Assembly (NCBI GenBank): GCA_030604505.1
Contig: JAUVVT010000082.1
Location: 1-7,171 of the forward strand
Source: a bacterium
GTDB lineage: Bacteria > SM23-31 > JAUVVT01
Reading direction: 5' to 3'
Length of the DNA stretch: 7,171 nucleotides
A program made the translations under genes and the position numbers. A model generated the notes under the pieces. It did no database searches, was not told where the DNA came from, and was given only the letters and a program-made list of their open reading frames with translations. Positions 6,929-7,171 of the stretch are shown piece by piece; within the stretch, counting starts at the first letter, position 1; each line of letters begins with the position of its first letter.

Positions 6929-7003
6929 CTTACTTCTTTTTAATAAATTCCCCCTCGTAGGAGGGGGAATTTAACAGAAAATTTCTTTTCAAAGAAAGTA
7001 GGT
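6928..7003. repeat. Palindromic element between nuoE and nuoF
   Basis: A 76-base imperfect palindrome fills most of the only wide gap in the operon. The outer arms are ACTTACTTCTTT (6928-6939) and AAAGAAAGTAGGT (6991-7003), complementary apart from one inserted base and one mismatch. They enclose a strong GC-rich hairpin at 6944-6973. The right arm can alternatively fold on itself (TTTCTTT 6982-6988 with AAAGAAA 6991-6997), so two structures compete. The left arm starts on the last base of the nuoE stop codon. The layout resembles a REP- or MITE-type dispersed repeat that landed between genes; copy number cannot be judged from one window, and no target duplication is evident. Confidence 0.65.
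6944..6973. other. Perfect 13-bp hairpin, GTAG loop, inside the nuo operon
   Basis: The arms at 6944-6956 (TAAATTCCCCCTC) and 6961-6973 (GAGGGGGAATTTA) pair without mismatch around GTAG. The GC-rich core would be very stable in RNA. A true terminator would show a T-run immediately after; here ACAGAAAATTTC follows, so full termination before nuoF is unlikely. In the opposite orientation the strand reads into AAAAAGAAG, again no T-run. More likely roles are a dispersed repeat core, an mRNA-stabilising or processing stem, or partial attenuation. Confidence 0.8.
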
Positions 7004-7018
7004 TCTTGATTTAATCTT

Positions 7019-7171
7019 ATGAAAATTTTACTGAAAAATATAGAAAAATCCGATTACACCTGTTCCATTCAGGATTACATAAAGGAAGGTGGATATACTG
7101 CTATATCAAGAGTACTCAAAGAAATGACCACGGAGGAAGTAGTAGAAGAAGTCAAAAAATCGGGCTTGAGA
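7019..7171 (+). CDS. nuoF: NADH-quinone oxidoreductase subunit F (3' end outside window)
   Basis: Fifty-one codons of the subunit that holds FMN, the NADH site and cluster N3 (51 kDa/Nqo1) are present and open to the window edge; family proteins are about 420-450 residues. The visible part contains EGGYTAISRVLKEMTTEEVV (residues 23-42) followed by EEVKKSGLR, which is the conserved lead-in to the RGRGGAGFPTG NADH/FMN loop expected just beyond the edge. The ATG at 7019 gives the usual spacing of about 20-25 residues before GGY. No Shine-Dalgarno sequence is evident, and the start lies 15 bases after the palindromic element. None of the catalytic or Fe-S residues are in view, so integrity cannot be confirmed. 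Confidence 0.93.
   Translation, partial: MKILLKNIEKSDYTCSIQDYIKEGGYTAISRVLKEMTTEEVVEEVKKSGLR

Noticed and set aside
6944..6973. Hairpin as an intrinsic terminator ending the operon after nuoE
   Set aside because: No T-run follows it, and nuoF continues directly downstream in the canonical order.
1..7171. CRISPR array, phage genes, transposase, tRNA or rRNA
   Set aside because: No regularly spaced repeats, no recombinase or transposase reading frame, and no tRNA- or rRNA-like sequence were seen on either strand.

Overview
The window is an AT-rich piece of a bacterial chromosome carrying core anaerobic and respiratory energy metabolism, all on the + strand. It reads as: the end of a pyruvate:ferredoxin oxidoreductase locus (porA, cut by the left edge, then porB), a single multi-pass ion transporter of the NhaD/CitMHS type, and the start of a complex I operon (nuoA, nuoB, nuoC, nuoD, nuoE, and the first 51 codons of nuoF, cut by the right edge). 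NuoC and NuoD are separate proteins, and the order A-B-C-D-E-F is canonical.

Organism: base composition is low in G+C. Most starts lack a clear Shine-Dalgarno sequence (nuoA, nuoC, nuoE and nuoF have none obvious; the transporter and nuoD have one). Together with a four-subunit-type PFOR and a full nuo operon, this suggests a Bacteroidota/Chlorobi/Ignavibacteria-like bacterium or a related uncultured lineage. This is an impression from style, not a placement.

Layout: 1-1083 porA (partial); 1084-1184 short spacer; 1185-2069 porB; 2070-2303 very AT-rich spacer; 2304-3644 transporter; 3645-3878 spacer with a nested inverted repeat around a strong hairpin; 3879-6928 tightly packed nuoA-E (junctions of -10, +10, +20 and +18 bases); 6929-7018 a wider spacer filled by a second palindromic element; 7019 onward nuoF.

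How the genes fit: PorAB oxidatively decarboxylates pyruvate to acetyl-CoA and reduces ferredoxin. The nuo operon builds the proton-pumping NADH:quinone (or alternative donor) oxidoreductase. NuoB carries the N2 cluster, NuoD the quinone pocket, NuoE the N1a cluster, and NuoF begins the NADH/FMN module. The transporter probably exchanges Na+ and H+ and could link the two ion gradients, but that link rests only on position.

I see no novel multi-gene system. The genes are orthodox and their key residues intact. The signals worth a second look are the two palindromic intergenic elements, above all the one inside the nuo operon between nuoE and nuoF.
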